A stretch of 64,000 nucleotides of DNA from Phytophthora hibernalis (GCA_012656075.1 JAAKBF010000190.1:62001-126000); one strand, 5' to 3'. Positions 9,530 to 18,974 are shown, counted from the first letter of the stretch. Made by a program: numbers and translations. Notes: a model not told the origin generated them from the sequence alone.

Positions 9530-10626
9530 GGTCAGAATTAGCGAAAAATATCACCACTTGAGCGTCGCCGAAATGACAAGAAATCTTTGAAAATATCACC
9601 ACGGTCAGATATCAGATGGCTGGACATTTTGCTTTGACATTCACTCTGCAACCCACCGCCGGGAGCTTATTGCAGACCTCATCCGCGGCCTGGTGATGAC
9701 GTGCCTTGACGAAGAGGACTGCGAAGATTTCCTCTTGCTCGATGGCCTGTTTGACGTGGACAGAGAGCTCTCACTAAGCTCTCTGTTCGACATGGAGGAA
9801 GATCTGTGGATGGATACCCCGATCGATGATCTCGCTGAGATGCTGATGCTGGTTGAGGGTAACCGATACCTATCACTGCGCCAACCCTACGCCAAAAGCT
9901 ACGATTTCGTGACAAACTACTTTCTGAGGCACATCTTATCAAGATTGGCTGGAATTGATAGCCCCGCTTTAATTTCCTTCTCTGTAACCCCATTCCCGTC
10001 TCAGATCGCTTGATGCTGAGCGTCCGCGTAAACTTGGTCTTGTACGTGTTCCAACGGCGCTTCATACTGTCAGCAGACAGAAATTTCAGCCCTGGCGTCT
10101 TGGATAAAGCGTGGAGGTGCTCCGCTAGCTTCTTGAACGCATCCGGTTTCATAGTTTTGGCGCCTACATCCGTCTTCTTCTCGCAGCCATGAATCCTATC
10201 GAAGTTGACCGGATTCTCCATCCAGCAGGCAACAATGAGATAATCTTCACGTGTCAAATGCACCTTGGGTTTGTCAACTTCGTCGGCTTCTGTGCTCATC
10301 GTACACTAGCCAAACAGAAGATCAACGTGCGCTTAGCCTTGTGATCAACCAGGGAGCTGGTGAGGAGAGCTACATCAACGCTCATACCTGCTGCTGGGGG
10401 ATGCTTGAGTTGCCTTGACCTTCGAAGTGCGCGCTCTGAGAGAAAATTCTAGACTGAAGAGAAAGTTGCCGTTGCGGATGGTTTGCCATCTGGAAAATGA
10501 CCGGTCATCTCAGAAATGGTTCGCCCAAACAGCTGAACCATTTCGCGAAATGTTATGACCACTGGTGATAAAAAATATGTTGGTCATTTCGGCCCGAAAA
10601 TCACCACGAAAAAGCTAATTCGGACC
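9530..10626. mobile_element. Small inverted-repeat DNA element carrying a Myb/SANT-like gene
   Basis: The left end GGTCAGAATTAGC (9530-9542) and the right end GCTAATTCGGACC (10614-10626) are inverted repeats with one mismatch in 13. Inside both ends a subterminal motif ATATCACCAC or ATCACCAC recurs, at about 9548, 9592, 10560 (inverted) and 10600. An inverted repeat with perfect 10-base arms lies at 10513-10544. The element is about 1.1 kb and contains one Myb/SANT-like gene and no transposase. PIF/Harbinger elements are known to encode a Myb/SANT-like partner protein, so a non-autonomous relative is plausible. No clear target duplication is visible. Confidence 0.5.
9679..10299 (-). pseudogene. 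Myb/SANT-like DNA-binding protein, frameshifted
   Basis: The frame starts at ATG 10299 (MSTEADEVDKPKVHLTRED). About 100 residues follow with the layout of the Myb/SANT-like DNA-binding proteins expanded in oomycetes and plants. The first helix reads YLIVACWMENPVNFDRIHG, and the recognition region reads LSADSMKRRWNTYKTKFTRT. Near 9988 a one-base loss moves the reading: the sensible continuation (TEKEIKAGLSIPANLDKMC) is in another frame and soon meets a stop. A Ser-rich tail like that of intact relatives is readable in yet another frame down to about 9660. The gene is therefore broken. It lies inside the inverted-repeat element, so it is more likely transposon-borne than a host regulator. Confidence 0.65.
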
Positions 10627-11435
10627 TAGTACTATAAATTCCCGACGTAAAATGAAACGTATGGCGACGACCCGGGTCACCAAAATAACCCCGGCCTCGT
10701 AAATCCTATCACGATGCATGATTATCCATATGAATATGAATTTACATAATTAGTTACCTAGCCATACTGGTTAACTCCATTCTTGATCATAGCCTTCAGT
10801 ATTACAATCATGGAACCTCTTACGCCAAATACGGCCCGGACCTGTGCATTTCGAAGTAACGCAAGAACCACCCATAGCAGCTTGTTATGCCAGGCCCTCC
10901 CCACCTAGAATCCAGCGTCTAAAAGATTGCTTGTAGTCGGTCACGGTTGAGAGCAGTCGCACGCACTGATGGACACCTGCTTGGTGTCGTCCGTACTGAG
11001 CTTCCAGTACCTCCAAAGCGTTGCTGTAAAGGTTGGGGTGGATCTGCCATCTTGCCGGCCGACTGAAGAAGTGGCAGTTGCTGCCTCCGACCTGGCGGTC
11101 GCTACAAAAATAAGTAATTCAAATTTTCTTCTTTTTGTTTGGCGGTACCCAGGTCGTCGCCAAGAGTTTCATATATTCTTGGCAGATCCCGCCCACTAAA
11201 TTACTACATCTTTGCCGGTTTATAGGATATGCCGGGGCCGACACCAAACACCGAATTCCGATACTCCAAAACTTCGATGCGTTTTATTTTATAAAGTCAC
11301 ACCACCACCTCCGAGTCGGAATACACTACAGCACAGCAACCACACGTGGCAGTGAGCACATTACATGTAGCACGTAGCAAATTCAAAAGGAAGTGGGAAT
11401 GTATTTAAGCTGTGTACAGCAGCACTTTGTTGGTT
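10627..11435. other. Intergenic stretch, no gene seen
   Basis: I see no protein-like reading, RNA gene or repeat that I can support here. Short open frames on the plus strand at 10969-11377 look random. Confidence 0.4.
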
Positions 11436-12153
11436 TCAAACAATGGGTCCGAGGTTCCGCATAATATCGACAATCATCTTGCCGATGGCGTCGCGCAAGA
11501 GGTATCCGAGCTACCCTCTGTTTCTCGATGACCTCCGTTTTGGTGGTGGTGGCAGAGACCGAGCTGCTTTCCGTTTCGCTACAAGACAAGGCAGCAGCCA
11601 CCTCATTCTTGGCGATAGTTTTCGAAGCAGCCGCACAGCTGTCTGCTGATCGCTCTCGTTGCTGTCTCTAAGCACTCGCTGCCACCCACGTACGGCTTCA
11701 CCGTGTCTGCATCTTGAACCCCGTAAGATCCAAAAGCGTCTCCGCCTTGTTGCTGCTACTCGAGGTGTCTAACGTAGAAGCCGCAAAAGCGGTAGACGTC
11801 GCTTGGTCACCTTGTTTACAGCCGCAACGGCGCAGGTGTTGCGCAGCACAAGTCGTACTCCTCAGTTAACAGCTGCTTCATCATGAAGCTGGTCCTGACG
11901 ACGGCGGGCGTAGTCGGCCTCTTCTTGTGACCGGCGGTGTAGTGAGCTGCTCGGATCGCGGTGGCCAGACTGCAGTGCTGAACGGCGTCTCTCAGAGTCA
12001 ACTTCTGCGACTCGACACCATCCAAAACGAAAGTACGCCCTTCAGTCGAGCGACGCTGGCCTGTCGCAGACGCAGGCACTCGAGGAAGCTGACGACTGTA
12101 CGGCCGATGCAGGCGCTGTCGTCGTGTATCAAATCGGCGGAGGATTGAGCCAT
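11436..12153 (-). pseudogene. Decayed unknown protein gene
   Basis: A protein-like reading starts at ATG 12153 (MAQSSADLIHDDSACIGRT) and ends at TGA 11436-11438 after LLRDAIGKMIVDIMRNLGP. It must change frame near 12050, 11820, 11720 and 11520. The parts read as helical and Ser/Thr-rich segments, for example FVLDGVESQKLTLRDAVQHC and KTIAKNEVAAALSCSETESS. I do not recognise the family. Either it is a pseudogene or it contains small introns that I cannot place. Confidence that this was once coding is moderate to low. Confidence 0.35.
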
Positions 12154-12558
12154 CGCGCTGCAGAGTGACGATACAATCCACGCACTAACGGCGCATCTTA
12201 TGCGCGGGGGCAGTGCGGGCGTCGAGATGCACCACGTTTGCGACGATCTTCCCAATGCATGCTTGGGCTTTGCTGACCGTATTGTTAAGAGAGTCGTTCT
12301 AAACCGAATAATGGGGGCCAACCGGGTCAAAAAAGGTGGAAAGTGAATGGATCCGCAGAAAAGTGGTGTCAATCGGTTGCGGGCCAAGTCCCAGAAATAC
12401 GTATAGACCCCCTTTGCGGGAGCAAAGCGAGACTTCAAGCACAGCAAAGTTAGACAGTGCCTACGAAAGCGGTGCGAAGGCTGGGATAGCTATTGTTGAA
12501 GAGCAACCCACGAATAAAGTGTATGCACACGCTAGATCAAAGATAGAGGAGACTGTAG
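12154..12558. other. Intergenic stretch, no gene seen
   Basis: No supported gene. The plus-strand frame at 12336-12584 has no recognisable motif. Confidence 0.35.
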
Positions 12559-12775
12559 TGTGTTCCCGGGGCCGAATACCATAACCTCCAACACAGCAAT
12601 GCGGGGCCAACCCGCATGGAAATAGTAGCCGAATAGATTGATGTGTTGGTTAGTTGGAAGATTGGAAAGTGCGGGACAGAGGAAGACCCGTGAGTCTGGA
12701 GCTAACCAGCTCGTTCTCCTCCATCCGATCCCCCAGAAAGACAGACTGTCGTAAGCAGTAGCTAGCTGCCTGACA
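12559..12775 (-). repeat. Possible LTR (3' LTR of the minus-strand gypsy element or solo LTR)
   Basis: The segment begins TGTG and ends GACA, giving TG...CA termini, and has mixed purine/pyrimidine composition unlike its flanks. It lies beyond the 3' end of the minus-strand pol region, where a 3' LTR would be expected. No second copy is in the window and no polypurine tract is obvious, so this is a weak call. Confidence 0.25.
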
Positions 12776-13036
12776 ACCTGAGAATGTACACATGCATCCA
12801 CATCACAGGAAACATGCAGTTGGTACTATATCCGCATGCAGTCGGTAAGGCACTGGTTGCCGTTCCGATATTACAGCTCACCCATTGTCCAGGCCTGGCG
12901 GTCGTCGGACACATCCGGGTCATCTGTGATAGACATCACTCGGCGGCTGAGCTACCAGCTCGTCGCCAGATCTGAATCTCTCGTAGCCACGAGGTTCCGC
13001 TGCGGTGATTCTAAGCTGAAAACCCAGAATCCACTA

Positions 13037-13543
13037 CAAGCTTGGTTTCACCGCATCCATGGCTCGGTCGCCGTCACAGCCGATTAGCTTCCCTGGCCTC
13101 GGTCCCTGCGATGTCGAATGGAGCGGCACGTCTTGCTGCGAGAATTGGTCCTGATCCACGCAGCAGCGCTTCTTGACCGGTAGAGGCTCTTGGTCCTCGT
13201 CCATCCCAGTCGTGGTCTGCACCAAACTTGTTTCATCCACCTGAGGCGATCGGTTCTCAGCGGATATGACACCCTGCTGAACTATCAGTTCACTTGCAGT
13301 TTGTCGTCGTCACTTCCTGGATTTCCGGCGTCGTGCCGGTCCCGCGTCGTCCTGAGACGGCCGCGTTTCACCAGTAGTTGAAGTAGCAGGTCCAGCTGGT
13401 TCGCCATGCTCTCCACCACCAGGTTGCAGCTTCTGCCAAAACTCACCTAGTGGTTGGTCGTCCGTCTGCCGTACGTAGGTGTCCACCAGGGTTCGAATTT
13501 CCTTCATTTGTCGACAGCTAACACAATGCTTGTGCTGACACAT
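13037..13543 (-). pseudogene. Low-complexity C-terminal ORFs downstream of gypsy pol
   Basis: Minus-strand readings at 13543-13310 and 13240-13037 are rich in Gly, Pro, Thr, Asp and Gln. They follow directly after the integrase C-terminal region in the same direction. They may be the eroded tail of the polyprotein. No chromodomain is visible here, unlike the element at the start of the window. Confidence 0.3.
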
Positions 13544-14050
13544 GTTCCAACAGCTCGTCCGTCACTTCCAGGCCCTCGTCGGTGTACATCTTCAATCTCG
13601 ACGCATGCACGTCCAGCTCCTCGCCAGTCACTAAGTGCTGCACTCGAAATGAATGAGTGTCCGCGCGTACCACACGATATGGTCCCACCCAGGTCACCTG
13701 TAATTAGTTACCCACTCGAGAACGGAGTACAAAATCACCCACCGTGAAGTTCGCCAAATTGTCACCGGGCCACGCTTCTTGTTGAGGAGGCGTTGCTTGA
13801 GCCTCTGGTCTTCGACCGCACAGTGCATGGACTGAACGCTCTCACATAGATTTGCAAGGTAGCCCTTAATCTCGTCAGACTCCGGAATCGCTTGCAGCTC
13901 TTTGGAGTCAGCTAAGTAGAACTCGCGGTGTGGAGTCGGATTTTGCAGCCCAGTGAACAGCTCAGTCGAAAAATGGTTCCCCAATGATGGCACAGCAGTG
14001 TGATTCAAACTTGCTTGCACCATGGGATCAAGTACGCGCAGTCCTTGTAG
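13518..14050 (-). pseudogene. Ty3/gypsy integrase C-terminal region
   Basis: After a frame change from the catalytic core near 14035, the reading gives VQASLNHTAVPSLG and FSTELFTGLQNPTP, the usual end of an oomycete integrase core. A helical linker follows, then at about 13750-13520 a C-terminal module with QVTWVGPYRVVRADTHSF and ELDVHASRLKMYTDEGLEVT. Another frame change is needed near 13780, and a stop lies near 13700. The frame ends at TAG 13518-13520. Confidence 0.7.
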
Positions 14051-14379
14051 CTGATCTTGTAGGCTAAAATCATCGTCCTGATGACTTGTAGAATGTCGTG
14101 ATTGACATGTTCGACTGATCCATTGACCCATGGACAGTACGCCGGCGTGAACGTCTGTCGTGTACGAAGTTGGCGGCTCCAGTCATCGACGACCTCATTC
14201 TTAAAGTGAGAGCCATTGCCCGACATCCAGATAGATACACCAAAAAGCGAATGCCAAGCCAGAAGTGATTCGATCGAGACTCTGCTATCGGCCGTATCTG
14301 CCACCACCAAATCGCAATAATGTGTAGCATGGTCTTTCAGAACGAACAGATACTTACTAGCCCCATAGCTTGCACCCAT
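14005..14379 (-). pseudogene. Ty3/gypsy integrase catalytic core, DDE triad broken
   Basis: The reading GASKYLFVLKDHATHYCDL contains the first catalytic Asp. The second should be in S-D-N-G-S-H-F but is SGNGSHF: codon GGC at 14220-14218 gives Gly. The Glu is kept in NGSVEHVNHDILQV. Integrase needs all three acidic residues to bind the metal ions for strand transfer, so this copy would be inactive. It is separated from the zinc-binding module by two stops near 14390-14430. Confidence 0.8.
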
Positions 14380-14431
14380 GTAGGGAAAATCAAAATGAAG
14401 AACGCCATTGCGTGTGCTGCAGTCAATCAGT

Positions 14432-14662
14432 TCATCCCAAGGTCTGGGGATACTCCTTTCCCCCTCGACAATGCAGGCACATCAAGCAATCGTTCACAAA
14501 TTTTGCCACAATGTCCGCAAGATGTTTGATCACAAAAAGGCGTCGTAGGTGAGCGATCATAGCCTGTTGACCACGATGACCTTGGTCTCCTCGGTGTGCA
14601 ACGATGTACAACCGCTGGATCGGCTCAGTTGCTTCCGATTGCACCCAAATCCTGCCGTCCAA
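14432..14662 (-). pseudogene. Ty3/gypsy integrase zinc-binding (HHCC) module
   Basis: The reading IVAHRGDQGHRGQQAM then DCLMCLHCRGG supplies the His-His-Cys-Cys pattern of the integrase N-terminal zinc finger. It lies between RNase H and the integrase core, as expected in Ty3/gypsy order (RT, RNase H, integrase). Confidence 0.75.
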
Positions 14663-14727
14663 TGTGATTCCTCCATCCTCGGTGGTCCAAACTGAGCTTG
14701 GATCCCAGTCAACTCGTCAAGCGTCGG

Positions 14728-15287
14728 TCACACAAAATTCTCATCGTCAAGAGGTCGTAGTCGAGCTCGGGTCGGTGGCTGCCGCTGGCGTACCACCTTG
14801 ATTCGCTTCACCGTAGCTACGGGAGCGTGATTTCCTGTCCAGCGCGAGATCATGTCGGCCCAAACCATGTCAGGGCCTGATACATGTTCCACAATATACC
14901 GAAAGTTCATCAATTTCATCGCCCATACCAGCAACTTGCCCTGGATGTGCTTTTTTACGCTTTCATGTGGTGCTAAAACGTGAATGAGATTCCTGTGATC
15001 GCAGAACATGCGAAATGGCTGCGGACGCAGCAACAGGTATTCCACCCTCTCACACGCTAACCCAATAGGCAGGACTTCTTTCTCGATCACCATCCAGTTG
15101 ATCTGGCTCCCGGTGAAAGTCCCGCTCATATAATGAATTAGTCGGTGTTGTTGCGCTGTGGCTGGCTGCTTCGGGTCAAAGTCCTGAGCTTGAGAATTAT
15201 CGCCGCCCAGCCCACGTCAGACGCGTCGGTGAACAAACATGTCGTAGATTGATCATCCGGAAAGTCAAGCGAAGTAGATGTAGTCAT
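14728..15287 (-). pseudogene. Ty3/gypsy RNase H
   Basis: FTDASDVGWAAII (about 15228-15190) holds the first catalytic Asp. A frame break with stops follows near 15135-15125. Then GSQINWMVIEKEVLPIGLAC gives the Glu, and FRMFCDHRNLIHVL gives the third Asp. The C-terminal part WAMKLMNFRYIVEHVSGPDMVWADMISRW is typical of this family and contains the last conserved Asp. Catalytic residues are kept, but the frame is broken. Confidence 0.75.
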
Positions 15288-16178
15288 CTACTTCACTTGA
15301 TCAAAAGCTGCACGTTCCTCTTGAGTCAGCTCAATCTCGATTCCTGCAGCAGCACGGCGAGTCCGCTTGGTGCTAGCCAGGACTTCATCGTGTCGACGCT
15401 GTAAGGGGGCGACTTGTCGTGCAAAATCAATGATGCTTTCTCGCATCCAATTGATGGCGCAGACAAACTGCTGCAATTCTCCAGCAGTCGTCTGGTAGGG
15501 TAGTGCTCGTAGAGTATCAATCCGGGCCTGCTCATGTCGAAATCCACTGTGGTCAATCAAACGCCCGCACCACTTCACCTCAGTCTGGTAGAGACTGGAT
15601 TTCTTGGCACTGAGCTTCAAGCCGAACTGGTTCAACAACGAAAACATCTCAGCGAGCTTCTGCAGATACACTTCAATGTCCGCGGCGTAAAGCAGGAGGC
15701 CATCAATCCAGATCAGTAGGTGCTTGTAGAGTAGAGATGCGAAACACTCCTCCATCGTCTTCTGGAAGTGGATGGCTGCATCAGCGCATCCATGAGGCAC
15801 ACGCCGAGGAAAGATCTCTTCGTCGGTCATGTAAGACATGAATTCTTGACAGAGTTCAGCTAATGACAATTGCCAGAACCCCTTAAGAAAATCAAAACGT
15901 CCAAAGTGTTTCATTCCATGTGCATTCTCCAACACTAGAGAGAGAATCGGCATCACTGCCGCCATGACTTCGGTCTGCTCGTTCCTTGCCCTGTAGTCCG
16001 TAGCCTGCCGCAAATCCATCAAGTCTGCCGACTTCTTGACTGGAACAACGGGACTCGACCAACGACTCTTTGGGTTCTCATAGACCAGTAATAGTTCCAC
16101 AAGACGATCGTTAAATCCATGCAGGAATTTCCGGATGTGTGCAGGATTCTTGCGAGGCTTATATATTTTGTTTGACAA
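15288..16178 (-). pseudogene. Ty3/gypsy reverse transcriptase, catalytic Asp lost
   Basis: A continuous 296-residue frame covers the fingers, palm and thumb. KSRWSSPVVPVKKS is the start of the domain, MKHFGRFDFLKGFWQL holds the first catalytic Asp region, and FPRRVPHGCADAAIHFQ follows. The YxDD-box reads LIWIDGLLLYA: codon GGC at 15701-15699 replaces the second Asp of the IDD motif with Gly. Two Asp residues there bind the metals for polymerisation, so the enzyme would be inactive. The thumb (KSSLYQTEVKWCGRLI) is intact. Confidence 0.85.
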
Positions 16179-16477
16179 GCACCCTCCTTCATGTGCACTT
16201 CGAGCGGTGGAACATTCGCCGGCGGGTCATCACGCGATTCCGAACGCCAGACGTCGTAGGCGTGCGCAAACGTTCGCAGCTTCTCCACATGCTCCAGTGG
16301 AAAACCATTCGTCACCGAACGTTCAATCAGTCTCTCCACAGCGGCAAAAATGTCATCATCTCCACTTGGTCCCGATCCACCCAGCCTGACAAGCTTCTCC
16401 TCTGATTCCAATTCAATCGGGTCGCCACACATCCCTGCGCGTAGCGCGCTGTTCAAATTGGCGATCCGCGCCGACAT
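16165..16477 (-). pseudogene. Ty3/gypsy pol segment before reverse transcriptase, cut at array boundary
   Basis: The reading IFAAVERLIERSVTNGFP, then DDPPANVPPLEVHMKEGA, is the linker that precedes reverse transcriptase in this element family. It joins the RT reading by a frame change near 16165. Upstream, at 16477/16478, the element stops abruptly and the tRNA array begins. Protease, gag and the 5' LTR are missing. Confidence 0.7.
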
Positions 16478-16874
16478 CGCCTTGCAGTGGTCTCATACGA
16501 CCCGCACCATTGTCTACATGCCCATTTCGTCAACCAGTGGCATCGATCCCCGCCACCGACAACCAGCTTGTCGGCCACTTTCCAACTCGAACTCGGCCAC
16601 GACCTCACGCGTGGTATGGGGTAATGGGCCTCCACATAGCTGGTCGTGGCCTAGCATTCATCGGAGATGGTCGGTTGATCGATGAGTGAGCTGGGTAGCT
16701 GGTCTTCGCCACTGGTCGCCCAAAGCTGAAAACTGGCAGTACGAGCACGGTCGGTCACTAGCGACGCAATAGTAGACGCCAGAGCAGCACACAGCACACA
16801 GAGCGAAGCGTGCAGCAGGTCCGCAGCCGAGCAACAACGGGGCGTGGTGGTGCCGGCAGGATGAACGCAAAACG
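16478..16874. repeat. Truncated, diverged long spacer at the array edge
   Basis: This is the last part of a 492-bp long spacer, starting about 95 bases into it. It carries several differences not found in internal copies (for example CACCATTGTCTACATGCCC where others have CAACCATGTCTACGTACC, and CAGTGG for CAGCGG). Edge units of tandem arrays escape homogenisation, so this marks the true left border. Confidence 0.85.
16869..16872 (-). terminator. Pol III terminator of canonical CUG genes (T4)
   Basis: Reading on the minus strand, the run TTTT starts three bases after the discriminator base (CTCGTTTTGCG). Pol III terminates at runs of four or more T. The same run occurs after every canonical CUG gene. 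Confidence 0.75.
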
Positions 16875-16946
16875 AGGTCCTACCGGGATTTGAACCCGGA
16901 TCGCTGGATTCAGAGTCCAGAGTGCTAACCATTACACCATAAGACC
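16875..16946 (-). tRNA. tRNA-Gln(CUG), canonical
   Basis: This is the type copy of the canonical CUG gene. It decodes CAG. The 72-base cloverleaf has acceptor GGTCTTA/TAGGACC with all seven positions paired (one G-U), D-arm GTGT/GCAC, anticodon stem CTGGA/TCCAG with loop CTCTGAA (anticodon CTG), variable loop CGAT, T-arm CCGGG/CCCGG with loop TTCAAAT, and discriminator T. The body closely matches animal nuclear tRNA-Gln. No intron; CCA is not encoded. Unit 1 of 51, no chimera. Confidence 0.95.
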
Positions 16947-16954
16947 AGCACTAA

Positions 16955-16958
16955 CTTG
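16955..16958 (-). promoter_or_regulatory. CAAG start-site-like motif upstream of CUG genes
   Basis: CAAG lies 9-12 bases before base 1 of CUG and chimeric genes. A CAA-type motif at this distance is a common tRNA transcription start. UUG genes have CAAG 14-17 bases upstream (17140-17143). The internal promoters are an A box TGGTGTAATGG and a B box GGTTCAAATCC, both present in every copy. No TATA box is visible. Confidence 0.4.
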
Positions 16959-17047
16959 CCTACCGCCCAACACAGTCGCAAACAACCCTTACCGCCGATT
17001 CACAGCCACAAGCGCCTCACACACACCACAACCTTGCTTCGCCGCAC

Positions 17048-17052
17048 AAAAA
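17048..17052 (-). terminator. Pol III terminator of UUG and chimeric genes (T5)
   Basis: On the minus strand CTGGTTTTTGTGCGG follows the mature 3' end. Most UUG and chimeric genes have five T; a subset has four (for example after genes at 19442, 21467, 24418, 24597, 26984, 27522, 32112, 32635, 44068 and 44247). Confidence 0.75.
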
Positions 17053-17054
17053 CC

Positions 17055-17126
17055 AGCTCCTACCGGGATTTGAACCCGGATCGCTGGATTCAAAGTCCAG
17101 AGTGCTAACCATTACACCATAAGAGC
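17055..17126 (-). tRNA. tRNA-Gln(UUG), canonical
   Basis: This is the type copy of the canonical UUG gene. It decodes CAA. It differs from the CUG gene at anticodon position 34 (TTG for CTG) and at the acceptor pair 2-71: C2-G71 here (GCTCTTA/TAGGAGC), G2-C71 in the CUG gene. Both are fully paired. Unit 1. Confidence 0.95.
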
Positions 17127-17618
17127 GCCTAACCCAGCCCTTGCACACCCACTCCGCAACACGCTCGGATACCGCAACAACCCTCCCAACACCTCTCCTA
17201 TGGACGCTAGCTGCGCCGTCGTCGCCTTGCAGTGGTCTCATACGACCCGCAACCATGTCTACGTACCATTTCGCCAACCAGCGGCATCGATCCCCGCCAC
17301 CGACAACCAGCTTGTCGGCCACTTTCCAACTCGAACTCGGCCACGACCTCACGCGTGGTATGGGGTAATGGGCCTCCACATAGCTGGTCGTGGCCTAGCA
17401 TTCATCGGAGATGGTCGGTTGATCGATGAGTGAGCTGGGTAGCTGGTCTTCGCCACTGGTCGCCCAAAGCTGAAAACTGGCAGTACGAGCACGGTCGGTC
17501 ACTAGCGACGCAATAGTAGACGCCAGAGCAGCACACAGCACACAGAGCGAAGCGTGCAGCAGGTCCGCAGCCGAGCAACAACGGGGCGTGGTGGTGCCGG
17601 CAGAATGAACGCAAAACG
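17127..17618. repeat. Long spacer (492 bp), first full copy
   Basis: Separates each UUG gene from the next CUG gene. I find no further tRNA, 5S rRNA or believable protein frame in it. A marker base near its right end (GGCAGAATG or GGCAGGATG) divides units: G in units 1, 6, 11, 21, 23, 27 and all of 33-51 (judged in the spacer left of that unit), A elsewhere. A small-indel hotspot lies in CACTTTCCAACTCGAACTCGG. Confidence 0.85.
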
Positions 17619-17690
17619 AGGTCCTACCGGGATTTGAACCCGGATCGCTGGATTCAGAGTCCAGAGTGCTAACCATTACACCATAAGACC
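17619..17690 (-). tRNA. tRNA-Gln(CUG), canonical
   Basis: Unit 2; one chimera follows. Confidence 0.93.
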
Positions 17691-17798
17691 AGCACTAACT
17701 TGCCTACCGCCCAACACAGTCGCAAACAACCCTTACCGCCGATTCACAGCCACAAGCGCCTCACACACACCACAACCTTGCTTCGCCGCACAAAAACC

Positions 17799-17870
17799 AG
17801 CTCCTACCGGGATTTGAACCCGGATCGCTGGATTCAGAGTCCAGAGTGCTAACCATTACACCATAAGACC
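17799..17870 (-). tRNA. tRNA-Gln(CUG), chimeric
   Basis: This is the type copy of the chimera. Its 5' end (GGTCTTA) and upstream flank come from the CUG gene; its 3' end (TAGGAGC) and trailer come from the UUG gene; the anticodon is CTG. The acceptor stem therefore has a G2-G71 mismatch. The rest of the cloverleaf, A and B boxes and terminator are intact, so it is probably transcribed, but processing or charging may be reduced. Unit 2, only chimera. Confidence 0.8.
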
Positions 17871-17978
17871 AGCACTAACTTGCCTACCGCCCAACACACT
17901 CGCAAACAACCCTTACCGCCGATTCACAGCCACAAGCGCCTCACACACACCACAACCTTGCTTCGCCGCACAAAAACC

Positions 17979-18050
17979 AGCTCCTACCGGGATTTGAACC
18001 CGGATCGCTGGATTCAAAGTCCAGAGTGCTAACCATTACACCATAAGAGC
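17979..18050 (-). tRNA. tRNA-Gln(UUG), canonical
   Basis: Unit 2. Confidence 0.93.
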
Positions 18051-18542
18051 GCCTAACCCAGCCCTTGCACACCCACTCCGCAACACGCTCGGATACCGCA
18101 ACAACCCTCCCAACACCTCTCCTATGGACGCTAGCTGCGCCGTCGTCGCCTTGCAGTGGTCTCATACGACCCGCAACCATGTCTACGTACCATTTCGCCA
18201 ACCAGCGGCATCGATCCCCGCCACCGACAACCAGCTTGTCGGCCACTTTCCAACTCGAACTCGGCCACGACCTCACGCGTGGTATGGGGTAATGGGCCTC
18301 CACATAGCTGGTCGTGGCCTAGCATTCATCGGAGATGGTCGGTTGATCGATGAGTGAGCTGGGTAGCTGGTCTTCGCCACTGGTCGCCCAAAGCTGAAAA
18401 CTGGCAGTACGAGCACGGTCGGTCACTAGCGACGCAATAGTAGACGCCAGAGCAGCACACAGCACACAGAGCGAAGCGTGCAGCAGGTCCGCAGCCGAGC
18501 AACAACGGGGCGTGGTGGTGCCGGCAGAATGAACGCAAAACG

Positions 18543-18614
18543 AGGTCCTACCGGGATTTGAACCCGGATCGCTGGATTCAGAGTCCAGAGTGCTAACCAT
18601 TACACCATAAGACC
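18543..18614 (-). tRNA. tRNA-Gln(CUG), canonical
   Basis: Unit 3; six chimeras follow. Confidence 0.93.
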
Positions 18615-18722
18615 AGCACTAACTTGCCTACCGCCCAACACAGTCGCAAACAACCCTTACCGCCGATTCACAGCCACAAGCGCCTCACACACACCACAAC
18701 CTTGCTTCGCCGCACAAAAACC

Positions 18723-18794
18723 AGCTCCTACCGGGATTTGAACCCGGATCGCTGGATTCAGAGTCCAGAGTGCTAACCATTACACCATAAGACC
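18723..18794 (-). tRNA. tRNA-Gln(CUG), chimeric
   Basis: Unit 3, chimera 1 of 6; G2-G71. Confidence 0.75.
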
Positions 18795-18902
18795 AGCACT
18801 AACTTGCCTACCGCCCAACACACTCGCAAACAACCCTTACCGCCGATTCACAGCCACAAGCGCCTCACACACACCACAACCTTGCTTCGCCGCACAAAAA
18901 CC

Positions 18903-18974
18903 AGCTCCTACCGGGATTTGAACCCGGATCGCTGGATTCAGAGTCCAGAGTGCTAACCATTACACCATAAGACC
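18903..18974 (-). tRNA. tRNA-Gln(CUG), chimeric
   Basis: Unit 3, chimera 2 of 6; G2-G71. Confidence 0.75.

Larger units (their letters stand above)
16947..17054. repeat. Short spacer (108 bp), first copy
   Basis: Present after every CUG and chimeric gene. In minus-strand sense it holds the 3' trailer and terminator of the gene at its right end and the 5' leader of the gene at its left end. A marker base distinguishes copies: CACAGTCGC is commonest, CACGGTCGC dominates units 40-51, and CACACTCGC occurs mainly next to UUG genes (17896, 22671, 29265, 41601, 48786). Small deletions occur in CACACACACC and in the A run. Confidence 0.85.

Noticed and set aside
9693..10013. Plus-strand acidic frame of 106 residues starting MMTCLDEEDCEDF
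   Set aside because: It is the complement of the Ser/Arg-rich tail of the Myb/SANT-like gene.
10969..11377. Plus-strand frames of 76 and 80 residues
   Set aside because: No protein-like composition or motif, no splice context.
13454..14552. Plus-strand frames opposite the integrase region
   Set aside because: They are shadows of the minus-strand integrase, whose zinc-binding and catalytic motifs are recognisable.
17127..17618. Hidden 5S rRNA or additional tRNA in the long spacer
   Set aside because: A weak B-box-like word near GGATCGATGCC has two mismatches and no matching cloverleaf could be drawn. No 5S-like sequence is recognisable.
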